Shown: in pieces, positions 18,497-26,274 of the stretch
Position numbering within the stretch: the first letter of the stretch is position 1
How the letters are laid out: each line of letters opens with the position of its first letter
Assembly (NCBI RefSeq): GCF_019443405.1
Contig: NZ_CP080376.1
Location: 1,302,001-1,366,000, forward strand
DNA: 64,000 nucleotides
Origin: Brevundimonas sp. PAMC22021
Lineage (GTDB): Bacteria > Pseudomonadota > Alphaproteobacteria > Caulobacterales > Caulobacteraceae
Direction of reading: 5' to 3'
The notes under the pieces: model-generated
Database searches by the model: none
Told to the model about the DNA's origin: nothing
What the model saw: only the letters and a program-made list of their open reading frames with translations
Program-made: the position numbers and the translations under genes

Positions 18497-18547
18497 CGAG
18501 GGCTCGCAGCGAAATCGGACAGTCGGGCGATCATCCGCCTTTGTTGC

Positions 18548-18562
18548 TTAAGGAGCGGTTTA
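18548..18562 (-). promoter_or_regulatory. CtrA-box-like sequence upstream of the second DUF2336 gene
   Basis: On the minus strand it reads TAAA-N7-TTAA, compared with the Caulobacter CtrA consensus TTAA-N7-TTAAC (7 of 9 positions). It is 52 bases before the start codon. The match is imperfect and GC-rich genomes contain chance half-sites, so confidence is modest. Confidence 0.4.
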
Positions 18563-18576
18563 CCATGCGCCGACGG

Positions 18577-19377
18577 CTAGGCCGCGTCATCCGCCCGCGG
18601 CGTGAAGGCCTGGCCGAAGCCGCCTCCGCCGCTTGACCCATCCTGCCCCAGAAGAAGCGCCAGCAGACCCTGATCCTGACGGATGCGGTCAAGACGCGCG
18701 GCCAGCATCATGTCGGGATCAGCGGATTTCGGCGGGAGAACGTCGCCTGCTCCAATACCCGCGGCGGGCTCGCCTCCGCCGGCTGAACGCTGAAGGTTGG
18801 CGTGAACCTCGGCGACCGTGGCCGAACGGCCATCCCGATAGAAGATCGAGCGATTGGCCGAAGCCGCATCCGGGAACAAGGCGGCGGCGCTTGAGCCCGG
18901 CCGCGTCTGCATCGCCTCCATCAGCCTGGCGGCGCCGGCCGGTCCCAGGAAGTGCGCGGCGTACAGATCGCCGGCCCCTGGCTCCTGTCCCGTGCGGCCG
19001 CGCAGATAGGCGGCGTTGGACGCTGTCAGTTCCGCCGCCATCGAAGAGGCCGCCTGTGCGTCGAAGCGCAGGTCCAGCACCACGTTGCGTGCCGACCCCT
19101 CGACCCGCCAGCGCCCGTCGCCGCCCCGGTGGATCAGGTCCGCATACTGGCCATAGCCATGGTTCGGCCCGTGTTGCTTGACCGTCGCCAGCCACGTCTG
19201 CTCGATGAATTGGAACAGCCCCGCCGCCGAAGAGGTGCGCGCCTTGGCGGACGGATTCATCGCGCTCTCTCGACGCGCCGTCTTCATCAGGAAGTCGAAA
19301 TCCACGCCGGTCGCGCGAGAGGCGCGCCGAATCGCCGCCTCCACTCCGTTCCCGCCTGGAATCGCACCTACTGCCAT
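18577..19377 (-). CDS. SLT-type lytic transglycosylase
   Basis: This is a peptidoglycan-cleaving enzyme of 266 residues. The catalytic glutamate is E37 in ARRESAMNP, followed by the SLT motif SSAAGLFQFIEQTWL at about 49-63. The domain sits at the very N-terminus with no signal peptide, and a 100-residue Gly/Ala-rich tail follows. This layout resembles transglycosylases used locally for flagellum or pilus assembly in Caulobacterales, but no such genes are adjacent. No Shine-Dalgarno is visible before ATG 19377; a CtrA-like box 27-41 bases upstream would place transcription near the ATG, so a leaderless mRNA is possible. Confidence 0.86.
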   Translation of the reverse strand: MAVGAIPGGNGVEAAIRRASRATGVDFDFLMKTARRESAMNPSAKARTSSAAGLFQFIEQTWLATVKQHGPNHGYGQYADLIHRGGDGRWRVEGSARNVVLDLRFDAQAASSMAAELTASNAAYLRGRTGQEPGAGDLYAAHFLGPAGAARLMEAMQTRPGSSAAALFPDAASANRSIFYRDGRSATVAEVHANLQRSAGGGEPAAGIGAGDVLPPKSADPDMMLAARLDRIRQDQGLLALLLGQDGSSGGGGFGQAFTPRADDAA

Positions 19378-19403
19378 AGCGCGTTAACCATCGAAGAACG
19401 TAG

Positions 19404-19418
19404 TTAACCAAACACTAA
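19404..19418 (-). promoter_or_regulatory. CtrA-box-like promoter element of the transglycosylase gene
   Basis: In the gene's direction it reads TTAG-TGTTTGG-TTAAC, matching TTAA-N7-TTAAC at 8 of 9 positions. A second TTAACCA half-site lies at 19384-19390. The CtrA consensus in Caulobacter usually covers the -35 region, and this position fits that geometry. Binding is inference. Confidence 0.55.
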
Positions 19419-19439
19419 TACGCGCTCGGACCGACTGGG

Positions 19440-20462
19440 TTAGACGCTCCGGAGGCGAAAGCGTCCGGGTTCCAGTCGCCGGGCGTTGGCGCCCGCTGGC
19501 TTTCCGGTCACGCCCTGTGCGATGATCTGACCGGCCAACGGCCCGAGCAGCCAACCATTGCGACGCGGCGCCAGCGAAAGCCACAGGTCATCGGCGCCGG
19601 GTGCACGGCCCACGATCGGCAGGCCGTCAGGGCTGGCGCCGCGCACGCCGACCTTCCATTCCACAGGATGGTTGGACAGATCACGCGTCAGCAATCCGGA
19701 CGCCGCGGTCATCAGTCGCTCGCCTAGCACTGGATCGGGTTCGAGATCGCGCCGTCCGACATCCATGGTTGCTCCGACCACCGCACCGGTCGTTCCGGGT
19801 GCGACATAGACGCCCTGTCCACGAACCGCATGATCTACCAGCGGCGTGTCGAGCCGCCCGATCTGGCCTCGGATCGGCTGGATCGCGTCGAACAAGCGTG
19901 CGGTGACCGCCGGCAATCCCGCAGGGGAAGGCGCCGCGCCGGTGGCCAGCACAACCACCTTCGCCGTCGTCTCTTCGCCCTGATGGGTCACGATCCACCG
20001 CCCCTCTTCCCGTCGCATCGCCGAGACCTGGCCGGCGATTGTCCGCGCCCTGTGACGCATCGCCTGCATGGCCTGGACGGGATCGACCTGGAGCTCTTGC
20101 GTCGCCGTCAGCACGTCTCGGTCTCGCCGCACGTCGAAGCCGAGCGCGCGCATGCGCCGCTCCAGGTCGTGGATTCCAACGCCTCGCCATTCCGCACCTC
20201 GCGCAAGCAGGGTGATGCCAAAGGCATCCGCGAAGTCGGGCCAGAGGTCGCGGGCGCGTCGCAGCAGGGCCGCATGACCGGCATCGACGTCTTCAATCGC
20301 CGCCTCCATGGCCGGCGCGATCATGCCGGCGGCGACCGAGGAGGCGTTGTCTCCGCCCGGATCGATAACCACTACCGAGCGACCGCGCCGTTGGAGCTCC
20401 AGCGCCGCGCAGAGACCCAGCACGCCGGCGCCGATCACCACGATGTCGTTGTCCGAAGTCAC
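19440..20462 (-). CDS. FAD-dependent amino-acid oxidase family protein (ThiO/DadA-like)
   Basis: This is a DAO-fold flavoenzyme of about 340 residues. The N-terminal dinucleotide motif VVIGAGVLGLCAALEL is followed by the conserved SVAAGMIAP. The C-terminal GLPIVGRAPGADDLWLSLA and the PRRNGWLLGPLAG segment recall glycine oxidase (ThiO). GTG 20462 was taken as start because it lies just before the FAD motif; a longer frame back to 20543 would run over the divergent gene. No other thiamine genes are nearby, so a thiazole role is uncertain. Confidence 0.82.
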   Translation of the reverse strand: MTSDNDIVVIGAGVLGLCAALELQRRGRSVVVIDPGGDNASSVAAGMIAPAMEAAIEDVDAGHAALLRRARDLWPDFADAFGITLLARGAEWRGVGIHDLERRMRALGFDVRRDRDVLTATQELQVDPVQAMQAMRHRARTIAGQVSAMRREEGRWIVTHQGEETTAKVVVLATGAAPSPAGLPAVTARLFDAIQPIRGQIGRLDTPLVDHAVRGQGVYVAPGTTGAVVGATMDVGRRDLEPDPVLGERLMTAASGLLTRDLSNHPVEWKVGVRGASPDGLPIVGRAPGADDLWLSLAPRRNGWLLGPLAGQIIAQGVTGKPAGANARRLEPGRFRLRSV

Positions 20463-20537
20463 GTCCGGTCCATCGACCCTGCCACGCCGCGTGGCAAGCC
20501 CCTCCCCACGCCCGGCCGCGAAGGCTAAGAGAGGGAC

Positions 20538-21173
20538 GTGCAAAGCCTCGATGTCCTGTCCCGAGCGCCTGACGGCGCCCTTTCCTCACCCGCCGCGCGC
20601 CGCAACGCCGAGCCAATCCTGCGCGTGCTGAAGGCGCACCTGCCGGCGCGGGGACGGGTGCTCGAGGTCGCCTCCGGCTCGGGCGAGCACGCCGCGATCT
20701 TCGCCTCGGCCTTGCCCGACCTCGTTTGGACGCCGAGCGACGTCAGCGCCGAGGCGCGCGACAGCATCGATCGCTGGAGGGCCGCCGGAACCGCGTCCAA
20801 CCTCACAGCGCCGCTGACGCTCGACTGTCTGCGACCTGACGCCTGGCCGGAGGCCGCCTTCGATGCGCTCTTCTGCGCCAACATGATCCACATCAGCCCC
20901 GCCGAGGCGACGAACGGGCTGATGAGCCTGGCTGAGCGTGTCCTGCCGCGCCCCGGCGGACTGCTGGCCCTGTACGGACCGTTCCTGGAGGCCGACCAGC
21001 CGCTCGCCGCCTCAAACGCCGCGTTCGACGCCAACCTGAAGGCGCGCGATCCCGCCTGGGGTCTGCGTGACCGGGACGCCGTGATCGCGACGGCTCGCGG
21101 GCATGGCCTGGCCTTCACCCTGCGCATCGCCATGCCGGCCAACAATCTGATGCTGCTGTTCCGGCGCGCCTGA
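20538..21173 (+). CDS. DUF938-type SAM-dependent methyltransferase
   Basis: The 211-residue protein has a class I methyltransferase fold: motif I VLEVASGSGEHAAIFA, an acidic loop after strand 2 (TPSDVS) and CANMIHISP near motif IV. It resembles the DUF938 family, whose substrate is unknown. GTG 20538 is preceded by a GAGGGA site. Its stop overlaps the start of the pseudouridine synthase gene by one base (TGATG), indicating co-translation. Confidence 0.86.
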   Translation: MQSLDVLSRAPDGALSSPAARRNAEPILRVLKAHLPARGRVLEVASGSGEHAAIFASALPDLVWTPSDVSAEARDSIDRWRAAGTASNLTAPLTLDCLRPDAWPEAAFDALFCANMIHISPAEATNGLMSLAERVLPRPGGLLALYGPFLEADQPLAASNAAFDANLKARDPAWGLRDRDAVIATARGHGLAFTLRIAMPANNLMLLFRRA

Positions 21174-21931
21174 TGAGCTTTGTTCGCACCTTTGACGGCG
21201 CCGAGCCGATGCGCCTGAACAAGTGGCTGGGCCAGACCGGCGTTTGTTCCCGCCGGGAAGCCGAAGGGCTCATCGCCGACGGCCTGGTGTCCATTGACGG
21301 CGAGACGGTGCGCGATCCTGGCCGCAAGATTGAGCCGGGTCAGACCCTGACGCTCAACGACCGTGCCCAGGCTACGCTGGCGTCTGGCGTGACCATCGTG
21401 ATGAACAAGCCGGTCGGCTACGTCTCCGGTCAGCCGGAGCCGGGCAAGGTTCCGGCCGTGCGTCTGATGACCGCCGCCAATCGCGTGGGAGAAGGAGCGC
21501 CGCCATCGCGAGATGCGTCCCTGCCCCCCATCGGTCGACTGGACGAGGACTCCCACGGCCTTCTGCTGCTGTCGTCCGACGGAGTCGTGGCCAAGGCGGT
21601 GATCGGCCCGCAATCCGAACTGGACAAGGAATATCTGGTGCGCGTCGACGGTCGCGTGAGCGAAGCCGCCCTGTCGAGGCTGCGACATGGGCTCGAACTG
21701 GATGGCCGACAGCTGAAGCCCGCCCGCGTCACCCAGATCGAGCTTCAGCAGCTGCGCTTCGTCCTGACCGAGGGCCGCAATCGTCAGATCCGTCGCATGT
21801 GCGAACTGGTCGGGCTGGAGGTGATCGACCTTCAGCGCATCCGCATCGGACCGCTTAAGCTGGGCAGCTTGCAGGAGGGTCGCTGGCGCCACCTCACGCC
21901 GAGCGAGCGCGAGGCGCTGGTCAGGCGCTGA
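21173..21931 (+). CDS. RsuA/RluB/RluF-type pseudouridine synthase
   Basis: It isomerises a specific rRNA uridine. The 252-residue protein has an S4 RNA-binding domain (MRLNKWLGQTGVCSRREAE) and then the catalytic domain with D124 in GRLDEDSHGLLLL. The C-terminal TEGRNRQIRRMCELVGL is typical of this subfamily. The overall length and the GRNRQIRRM signature fit RluF or RluB more than RsuA, but the target position cannot be set by eye. It is coupled to the upstream methyltransferase gene. Confidence 0.92.
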   Translation: MSFVRTFDGAEPMRLNKWLGQTGVCSRREAEGLIADGLVSIDGETVRDPGRKIEPGQTLTLNDRAQATLASGVTIVMNKPVGYVSGQPEPGKVPAVRLMTAANRVGEGAPPSRDASLPPIGRLDEDSHGLLLLSSDGVVAKAVIGPQSELDKEYLVRVDGRVSEAALSRLRHGLELDGRQLKPARVTQIELQQLRFVLTEGRNRQIRRMCELVGLEVIDLQRIRIGPLKLGSLQEGRWRHLTPSEREALVRR

Positions 21932-22229
21932 TCGGCACGCCCGCCAACCCCGCCAGCCGCGTCAACTCCGCCACATGGCCCGCGAAGGCCGCCTTTCCGT
22001 TCGCCGTGAGACCGAGCCAAGTGCGCTGGCGCCCGGCAAAGGCGGCCTTGCGCACTTTGACGTAGCTGGCCTCTTCCAACTGCCTGACGTGCTTGGACAG
22101 AACGGAATCCGACACGCCGATGCCGTCGCGGACCACGCTGAACTCCACCTCGTCGGCCGCGGACAGCATGGCGCAGATCTGCAGCCGGCCGGGCGCGTGG
22201 ATCACGCTGTCGAAGACGGGCGCGCTCAA
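21921..22229 (-). CDS. Winged-helix transcriptional regulator
   Basis: This is a small regulator of 102 residues with a winged-helix domain (SVVRDGIGVSDSVLSKHVRQ) like the MarR/ArsR-type proteins that pair with membrane proteins. Its start is TTG 22229, which lies inside the stop of the upstream gene (TTGA) and 7 bases after a strong GGGAGG site. An upstream reading would only shadow that gene. It overlaps the end of the convergent rsuA-like gene by 11 bases. It probably controls its own operon. Confidence 0.8.
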   Translation of the reverse strand: MSAPVFDSVIHAPGRLQICAMLSAADEVEFSVVRDGIGVSDSVLSKHVRQLEEASYVKVRKAAFAGRQRTWLGLTANGKAAFAGHVAELTRLAGLAGVPISA

Positions 22230-22675
22230 GACCGCGCCTCCCCTTCCGCGAGATAGAGCCGCATCCACAGCCGCGACAGCGCAAGAGCGATCACAAAGGC
22301 CACGGCCCCGAGCGCCAGCGCCCAAGGCGCCTGATCCGTGTGGCCGAGATACAGCGCACCGACCATCAAGGCGCCGAGCAGGAGACCGACCAGAAGCGCC
22401 GCCCAGCGCGCGCGTCGGGGCGACAGGCCGGTGACGCTGACCCCGTTCTTGTCGGACCAGCGTTTCCACAGCAGCGCCAGGCACACCGCGCCGCCGACGG
22501 ACGCCAGCACATTGAACGGGATCGGCAAGGCCTGACCCGCCACCATCACCGCCGCTATGGCCGAGTAGCTGAGATCATAGAGCCACGAGCCGCGGGTCAC
22601 CCGTTGGCGAACAGTCTCCTGCGAGCGGCGAATGGCCGCCAGGGCCTGATCATGATCGTTGCGGTCGTCGGACAT
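22226..22675 (-). CDS. Small four-helix integral membrane protein, unknown
   Basis: The 149-residue protein has a charged N-terminus (to about 30) and four hydrophobic segments: WLYDLSYSAIAAVMVAGQAL, IPFNVLASVGGAVCLALLW, WAALLVGLLLGALMVGALYL and WALALGAVAFVIALALSRLW. ATG 22675 follows GAAGAGG, better placed than the upstream ATG at 22729. It is translationally coupled to the winged-helix gene through TTGA. Such regulator/membrane-protein pairs are common in proteobacteria but the role is not known. Confidence 0.8.
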   Translation of the reverse strand: MSDDRNDHDQALAAIRRSQETVRQRVTRGSWLYDLSYSAIAAVMVAGQALPIPFNVLASVGGAVCLALLWKRWSDKNGVSVTGLSPRRARWAALLVGLLLGALMVGALYLGHTDQAPWALALGAVAFVIALALSRLWMRLYLAEGEARS

Positions 22676-22754
22676 GGTCGCCTCTTCACCTATCGGCAGA
22701 AGAATGACCTCCACTTTCCACGTCGTCAAGACACGCCTTTCCGGTTCGGAAAGT

Positions 22755-23510
22755 TTAGTTCAGCGCCTCGAACCATCTCTGCAACACGATCGCCTCGGCC
22801 CGGATACGATCCGCACGTTCCGCCGCCTCCGCATCCACACCCCACTGCCCTTCCTGGAAGGCTTCCTCGAGCCGCGACAGTTCGAACGCCATCTCAGCCG
22901 CCAGGGCGCTGCGCTGCAGGGCCAGCGCCAGGACGGCCGATCCCAGGAGCGGCGTCGCGGTGGCCAGGCCCGTCAGGGAGAAGTCGTCCAGCGCCAGCGC
23001 CAGCGCCTTGACCCTTGCGATGGCCTCCGGCGACTGGGCCACATGAACGATGCCGGATGCGGCCGCCAACTGCACGCCCAGCTCCCGCTCGGCCCAGTCG
23101 CGCCATGGCGTCCAGGCCGCCGCCTGCCGTCGCTCCAGCGCGCCCTCGCCCAGGTAGCAGATGGCGTCGGACCCGGCATAGGCGGCGATCTCGTCCGCCA
23201 CCGCGTCGCGCGCCTGGCCGATCCGGTCGATGGCCGTGGACGCCAGCCGCGTGGCCGGCATGGTGGCTGGCTCCATGTACTCGCCCTGGGCCGCCCACTC
23301 ATCGGCCACCAGCCGTGCGGCGGCCTCGGTCGGCAGGACCAGCGGCTGCTTGGCCGGAGTCTTGGGCGTGCGGCCGTCCAGTTGCACCGCCCAGCCGCCG
23401 TCGACGGACGCGACGTCGGCCGTGGTCCAGAAACGCCTTATACGGTCCTCAATCTCGCTGAAGCCCTTCTTGGCTGCAATCATGGGGTCGAGATTGGGGA
23501 TGTGGCTCAT
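22755..23510 (-). CDS. ATP12-family F1-ATPase assembly chaperone
   Basis: ATP12 binds the F1 alpha subunit during assembly in mitochondria, and alphaproteobacteria carry homologues. The 251-residue protein has the typical N-terminal KKGFSEIEDRIRRFW, the VQLDGRTPKTPAKQPLVLPT block, and the C-terminal helical region ending SRLEEAFQEGQWG. Its start overlaps the stop of the upstream RluC-like gene by 4 bases. Conservation is over the full length. Confidence 0.9.
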   Translation of the reverse strand: MSHIPNLDPMIAAKKGFSEIEDRIRRFWTTADVASVDGGWAVQLDGRTPKTPAKQPLVLPTEAAARLVADEWAAQGEYMEPATMPATRLASTAIDRIGQARDAVADEIAAYAGSDAICYLGEGALERRQAAAWTPWRDWAERELGVQLAAASGIVHVAQSPEAIARVKALALALDDFSLTGLATATPLLGSAVLALALQRSALAAEMAFELSRLEEAFQEGQWGVDAEAAERADRIRAEAIVLQRWFEALN

Positions 23511-24502
23511 CGCTGCCTCCGCACGCCGTGGAACGGGTCCGCCTCAGCCTCATCCTCGGAGAAGCCGAAATGCGCGAACCCCGCCTTCATTTCGGGACTG
23601 AGGGGCGCCTCCACAACCAGGGCCCCGCCGGCGGGATGATCCAGTTCGATCCTGCGGGCGTGCAGTTGCAGCCTCAAGGGACCGCTCAGCTCGACCGAAG
23701 CCTCGGTCTTGTATTTGGGATCGCCCAGGATCGGGTGTCCCATGGCCAGCATGTGCGCCCGCAGCTGGTGCGTGCGACCGGTAAAGGGCCTCAACGCCAT
23801 CCAGGCCGCGCGGTGCGCGGCGCGAGAGACGGTGACAAAGGCGGTTTCGGCAGGCTCGGCCCCATGCTCCTTGGCGTCCGCAGGCCGCATCATCTCGAAG
23901 TCGTTGATGCCGGACTTCTTCAGCGGCAGGTCGATCTGCCCGGCGGCGGGCTTGGGATTGCCGATCACCACCGCCCAATAGGTCTTCTTGGCCTGGCGAC
24001 GGGCGAAGGCTCCGGCCAGCCGCTTGGCCGCCTCCGGCCCCTTGCCGAGCAGCAGGACGCCCGAGGTGTCACGATCCAGCCGGTGTACCAGGCGTGGCCG
24101 CTCCATCCCCTCGCCCCAGGCCGAAAGCAGCCGATCGACATGCTTGGTCGTCTTGGCGCCGCCCTGCACCGCCAGCCCGTGCGGCTTGTTCAGAGCGATC
24201 ACCAGCTCGTCCTCGTAGATCACCAGCGACCGGGCATATTCGATATCCCGCTCGCTGAGCTGATGCGGGTCGCCAGGCTGGCGCTCGATCACGTCGGGCA
24301 GCGGCGGCACGCGCACCGCGGCGCCGGCGGTCAGCCGGCCTTCCGGCTTGATGCGGGCGCCGTCCACGCGGATTTGGCCTGAGCGCGCCATCTTCTGCAC
24401 TTGGATGTTCGATAGGTGCGGCCAGCGCCGGCGGAACCAGCGATCCAGCCGGATGCCGTCCTCCGCCTCGGCCACATACAGCGTCTGGACCTCGCGGCTC
24501 AT
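23507..24502 (-). CDS. RluA-family pseudouridine synthase with S4 domain (RluC/RluD-like)
   Basis: It modifies 23S rRNA uridines. The 331-residue protein has an N-terminal S4 domain (IRLDRWFRRRWPHLSNIQVQ) and the RluA catalytic motif HRLDRDTSGVLLL with catalytic D143. Motif III is RTHQLRAHMLAMGHPILGDPKY. The S4 domain and length favour RluC over RluA. It is the middle gene of a three-gene overlapping unit with the fluoride channel and ATP12 genes. Confidence 0.92.
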   Translation of the reverse strand: MSREVQTLYVAEAEDGIRLDRWFRRRWPHLSNIQVQKMARSGQIRVDGARIKPEGRLTAGAAVRVPPLPDVIERQPGDPHQLSERDIEYARSLVIYEDELVIALNKPHGLAVQGGAKTTKHVDRLLSAWGEGMERPRLVHRLDRDTSGVLLLGKGPEAAKRLAGAFARRQAKKTYWAVVIGNPKPAAGQIDLPLKKSGINDFEMMRPADAKEHGAEPAETAFVTVSRAAHRAAWMALRPFTGRTHQLRAHMLAMGHPILGDPKYKTEASVELSGPLRLQLHARRIELDHPAGGALVVEAPLSPEMKAGFAHFGFSEDEAEADPFHGVRRQR

Positions 24503-24885
24503 GCGAACACCCGCCGCGCGATGAACAGGCCGGCGAACAGGGCGCCGACGGCCAGCATCACCGATCCCGCGACATAGGCGGCGGCCAGCGCCAGCTCCCG
24601 ACGCTCGATCATCAGCGCCGTCTCAAGCGAAAAGGCCGAAAAGGTGGTGAAGCCGCCGAGTACGCCCACGGCTGCGAACAGCCGAACCGTCTCCTGCTGC
24701 GCGCCGCCCCTCAAGGCCAGCCATCCGGCCAGCAGACCCATTAACAGTCCGCCGATCAGATTGGCGCAGAACGTGCCCCATGGCCACGCGGACTGCGGCG
24801 CCAGCCGACCGGCCATGGTTCCCAATCCATAGCGCGCCATCGCGCCCAGCGCGCCGCCCGCCGCAACAAGGAGAATACGTGTCAT
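24499..24885 (-). CDS. crcB: Fluoride channel Fluc/CrcB
   Basis: This is a dual-topology membrane protein that exports fluoride. The 128-residue protein has four hydrophobic segments and the family signature GGFTTFSAFSLE, including the phenylalanines lining the pores and the Na-site TFS region. It heads the unit crcB, pseudouridine synthase, ATP12, each overlapping by 4 bases. No fluoride riboswitch is apparent upstream. Confidence 0.93.
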   Translation of the reverse strand: MTRILLVAAGGALGAMARYGLGTMAGRLAPQSAWPWGTFCANLIGGLLMGLLAGWLALRGGAQQETVRLFAAVGVLGGFTTFSAFSLETALMIERRELALAAAYVAGSVMLAVGALFAGLFIARRVFA

Positions 24886-24971
24886 GCTGCGCCGCTATAC
24901 AGCCGACGCCCGCCGAAAGCGAAGCGCAGCGTCGGCCTCACGCAGAATGCGATCGTGGTCTTGCGCGGCGA

Positions 24972-25460
24972 TCAGCGCCGCAGGCTGCTCTGCACCGATC
25001 GCGCGTCATAGACCTGGGGTCGATCCGGGCGAGCGCCGCGTCCCATGATGATCTCCAGCGTGGTGGACGTCGGCGACGGCCCGCTGAAGTTCAGGCCGAG
25101 CCCGACGCCCACGCCCGACGACGACCAGCCGCCGTACCGCCCCGTTCCCGCGCCGACCGACACGCTGGGACGCACGCCGCCCGCGCCGTCCGGCCGGCCG
25201 TCGATCCAGCGCTGGGTGACCTCGAACCAGTCGTAGCCGTTCTCGGTCGTGACCTCGGCCGCACGCAGAAGCGCGAAATCGGCGACGGGGCCCGGCGCGC
25301 CTACGCCGTTGTAAGTCACGCGGAACCGGTCGGATTCGATCCGCTGCTCGATGAAGCCCTGCCCGTTCGGTCCGCGCTGCGGGCCATAGGGCGCCAGCGA
25401 TGCACAGGCGGACAGCGCCATGGCCGAAGCGGCGAGGGTCAGGACGGCGATGCGCTTCAC
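24972..25460 (-). CDS. Conserved Caulobacterales lipoprotein
   Basis: The 162-residue precursor has a lipoprotein signal with lipobox LSAC (C19), then a conserved domain (DRFRVTYNGVGAPGPVADFALLRAAEVTTENGYDWFEV) followed by a Gly/Ser-rich low-complexity segment and a short C-terminal strand. It resembles the CC0125/CC1285 family of lipoproteins, which has no known function. It is probably attached to the outer membrane. Confidence 0.8.
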   Translation of the reverse strand: MKRIAVLTLAASAMALSACASLAPYGPQRGPNGQGFIEQRIESDRFRVTYNGVGAPGPVADFALLRAAEVTTENGYDWFEVTQRWIDGRPDGAGGVRPSVSVGAGTGRYGGWSSSGVGVGLGLNFSGPSPTSTTLEIIMGRGARPDRPQVYDARSVQSSLRR

Positions 25461-25514
25461 GACGTAACTCCTTGAGCTTTGGCGAAATAGCGCCGCTGTA
25501 CGCGGCTTGGTTCC

Positions 25515-26243
25515 TTAGGGCAGCCCCATGGCGAGGCGGAGACCGGCGAAGTCGTCGGGCGCCGGCGCCTCCACGGTGATCGTGCCGCCCTCCGAGTGCG
25601 GAAAGGACAGCTTCGCCGCATGCAGCATCAGGCGCGGCGCCGCCCGTCCCGCAATCGTCAGCGCGCCGCCGTAGCGCACATCTCCGACAAGGGGCCGACC
25701 GATGTGCGCCATATGGACCCGCAACTGGTGCATGCGCCCGGTCAGCGGCTCCAGCTCCACCACAGCGCCATCTTCACTTGCGACCAGGGTGCGATAGCGG
25801 CTTTGCGAGCCCTGCGCACCCGGCGCATCAAAGGCGACGACCCGCATGTAGCTCTCGCGCCCGATCTCCTGACGCGCCAGCGGTGCGTCGATCGTGCCGC
25901 CGCGAGGATCCGGCGCCGCCGAGACCAGGGCCAAATAGGTCTTCCTGAACCGCCGCATCTGCAGCGCCTTGCCGAGGAACCCCGCCGCCGGCTTGGTCTT
26001 GGCCGCCAGGATCACGCCCGAGGTGTCGCGGTCCAGTCGGTGCACCAGGTCGGGCCGCTTCCCGTTCGACCGTGCAAAGGCCCACAGCAGGTCGTCCAAC
26101 GTGTGGGCCTTGATGCGCCCGCCCTGACTGCTCAGACCCGCCGGTTTGTTGAAGGCGACGACATGGGCGTCCTCGTGGATCACCCAGGATCGCACGGCGG
26201 CGATCTCTTCATCGGACAGGGCGACGGGCGGCGTAAAGGTCAT
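25515..26243 (-). CDS. RluA-family pseudouridine synthase without S4 domain
   Basis: The 242-residue protein is a compact RluA-type enzyme. The catalytic motif HRLDRDTSGVILA has D71; RMHQLRVHMAHIGRPLVGDVRY is the conserved C-terminal block. It lacks the N-terminal S4 domain of its neighbour at 23507, so it is closer to RluA/YlyB-type enzymes acting on rRNA and/or tRNA. The target site cannot be deduced. It lies 31 bases downstream of rarA on the same strand. Confidence 0.9.
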   Translation of the reverse strand: MTFTPPVALSDEEIAAVRSWVIHEDAHVVAFNKPAGLSSQGGRIKAHTLDDLLWAFARSNGKRPDLVHRLDRDTSGVILAAKTKPAAGFLGKALQMRRFRKTYLALVSAAPDPRGGTIDAPLARQEIGRESYMRVVAFDAPGAQGSQSRYRTLVASEDGAVVELEPLTGRMHQLRVHMAHIGRPLVGDVRYGGALTIAGRAAPRLMLHAAKLSFPHSEGGTITVEAPAPDDFAGLRLAMGLP

Positions 26244-26274
26244 CGCGGCTCTTGGCCCGGCGCCGACCGAACGG

